A stretch of DNA of 5,853 bases. Source: Pseudomonadota bacterium. GTDB taxonomy: Bacteria > Pseudomonadota > Alphaproteobacteria > Sphingomonadales > Sphingomonadaceae. The first letter of the stretch is position 1; each line of letters starts with the position of its first letter. The stretch is from positions 1-5,853 of the forward strand of contig JAEWIL010000154.1 of the NCBI GenBank assembly GCA_023387085.1, given 5' to 3'. Positions 4,791-5,853 of the stretch are shown piece by piece. Under the pieces are notes generated by a model. That model saw only the letters and a program-made list of their open reading frames with translations. It did not search any database and was not told the origin of the DNA. The position numbers were made by a program, and so were the translations under genes.

Positions 4791-5853
4791 GTGCGCTATA
4801 CAATCTTTTCGATAACGGCTGCTGTGGCGGCCTTCGTCACCAGCACGGCGGCGGCGAGCGCAGCCGGGGTCAATTACACGACCTATTCGGACGAGCAGCT
4901 TCAGGCGGAACTTGACGTCAAGATGAAGGCGGACACCGTCGATTGGTGCGGCGAAATGGAGCCGTTGACGCGCCAGATGGAGACGCGCGGCAGTTTCGGA
5001 GACCGCATCGCGATGCTGGCCGTCTATTCCGACATGGTGTGTTCCTTCAACGAGGAGCGATGGGACGATGCCTTTCGCCGGATGAAGCTTTGGGAGCAAA
5101 GGTCGGGGGTGGGTCTCGACTATCCCCTTTCGGTCATCATCCCACAAAAAGCAGCGCGGCTCGACGTTGCCGAAGCTCGGTACCTTGCGATTATCGACGC
5201 GGCGAACGTCGGCGGCGTGACCCGGGAGCAGGGCGTGTTCATCTGGGATCTCGCGCGGTCCTATGCCAAAGCGAATCAATCCGAACTACGCATCGCCTTT
5301 TTCCGCAAGCTGGTGGACCCTTCCCGACTGGAGAAATTCCATGTGTTGACGGGCGAGGCGATCGGATCGGAACTGTTCCGCTGGGAAGCCGAGGCGGGGC
5401 ATGTGGATGCCGCACGCGCCTTGCTGCCCCGGATTACGTCCCCGCGCATATTTCTTTCCGCGCTCGGCGATCGGCGCTTCGCACCGCTCTGGTCCGATAT
5501 TGAGGCGCGCAGCGGAAAGAATATGGCGACTGTGATTAACGCGCTCGTCGAGCGGCGAACCGCGTGGTTCGATGCCGATCGCAACAACCAGGAAGCCCTC
5601 AAGGAGCTTGCCGACGCCTATCTTTACGCCGGGCGGTTTGACGATATTCTTTCGCTTGTTTCGCCGCGCGAACCGGCGGAGGCCGATTATAGCACCTTGA
5701 CCGAAGACATGAGCTGGGCGCTCGGTACGAAGATACGCGCGCTCGACGCGCTCGGACGCCATGACGAAGCGGGCGCGCTGTTCGACCGTATCACCGCCAT
5801 CGACCCGGGCGACGGAAAAGGCTGGGTAGTCGGCCTTGTGATCAACCGTGCGA
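4791..5853 (+). CDS. Exported TPR-like alpha-helical protein of unknown function, 3' truncated
   Basis: An open frame of 354 codons continues past the window edge. I place the start at GTG 4791, 5 nt after AGGGG (4781-4785). An in-frame GTG at 4785 is the alternative and has poorer spacing. The N-terminus, MRYTIFSITAAVAAFVTSTA and then AASAAG, is a typical Sec signal peptide with likely cleavage after Ala24 or Ala25. The mature protein should be periplasmic or secreted. It is predicted largely helical. Cys53 (in DWCGEME) and Cys84 (in DMVCSFNEERW) could form a disulfide. The stretches LADAYLYAGRFDDILSLV (from residue 273) and ALDALGRHDEAGALFDRITA (from about 317) look like degenerate TPR repeats. 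I do not recognise the family. It lies 66 nt after the pit stop. No clear promoter or terminator is visible in the gap, so co-transcription with pit is possible but unproven. Third-position GC supports this frame over overlapping ones. Confidence 0.85.
   Translation, partial: MRYTIFSITAAVAAFVTSTAAASAAGVNYTTYSDEQLQAELDVKMKADTVDWCGEMEPLTRQMETRGSFGDRIAMLAVYSDMVCSFNEERWDDAFRRMKLWEQRSGVGLDYPLSVIIPQKAARLDVAEARYLAIIDAANVGGVTREQGVFIWDLARSYAKANQSELRIAFFRKLVDPSRLEKFHVLTGEAIGSELFRWEAEAGHVDAARALLPRITSPRIFLSALGDRRFAPLWSDIEARSGKNMATVINALVERRTAWFDADRNNQEALKELADAYLYAGRFDDILSLVSPREPAEADYSTLTEDMSWALGTKIRALDALGRHDEAGALFDRITAIDPGDGKGWVVGLVINRA

Noticed and set aside
4943..5503. 186-codon + strand frame and opposing - strand frames (4725-5279, 5286-5762) over the secreted-protein gene
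   Set aside because: The frame from 4791 has a ribosome site, a signal peptide, no stops to the window edge and normal third-position GC. The others give Arg-rich, low-complexity translations.

Overview
The window is about 60% GC, dense and chromosome-like. Protein content and codon use suggest an alphaproteobacterium, most likely a sphingomonad (Sphingomonas, Sphingopyxis or Novosphingobium type). That assignment rests on recalled family resemblance, not on a search. No mobile element, rRNA, tRNA or CRISPR array is visible.

Left part (1-761, + strand): the 3' two-thirds of a classical short-chain dehydrogenase/reductase, followed after 21 nt by a tiny lysine/alanine-rich DUF3008-type gene. 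A TAG codon cuts this small gene just before a tail that looks like the family's normal C-terminus. Middle left (849-2381, - strand): a flavin-dependent Baeyer-Villiger-type monooxygenase of the EthA/MymA group, convergent with the small gene and divergent from the phosphate genes.

Centre (2382-4724): a phosphate module. The divergent intergenic region holds three GTCA cores phased exactly 11 bp apart (2489-2517), which match a PhoB-binding Pho box. It lies over a plausible promoter for one long gene that fuses an N-terminal Nudix hydrolase domain to a complete DUF47/PhoU-like protein. The PiT-family inorganic phosphate permease follows 14 nt later. DUF47 plus PiT is a classical pair. The Nudix fusion and the Pho box suggest a low-affinity phosphate uptake operon under PhoB control, with a possible nucleotide- or (poly)phosphate-processing domain attached to the transporter's accessory protein.

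Right part (4791-end, + strand): the start of a secreted, alpha-helical, TPR-like protein with a GTG start and a clear signal peptide. It runs off the window and its function is not recognised.

The most interesting points are the Pho box/promoter overlap, the Nudix-DUF47 fusion with a well-placed internal ribosome site, the amber codon in the DUF3008 gene, and a palindrome plus 9-bp repeat in the divergent control region.
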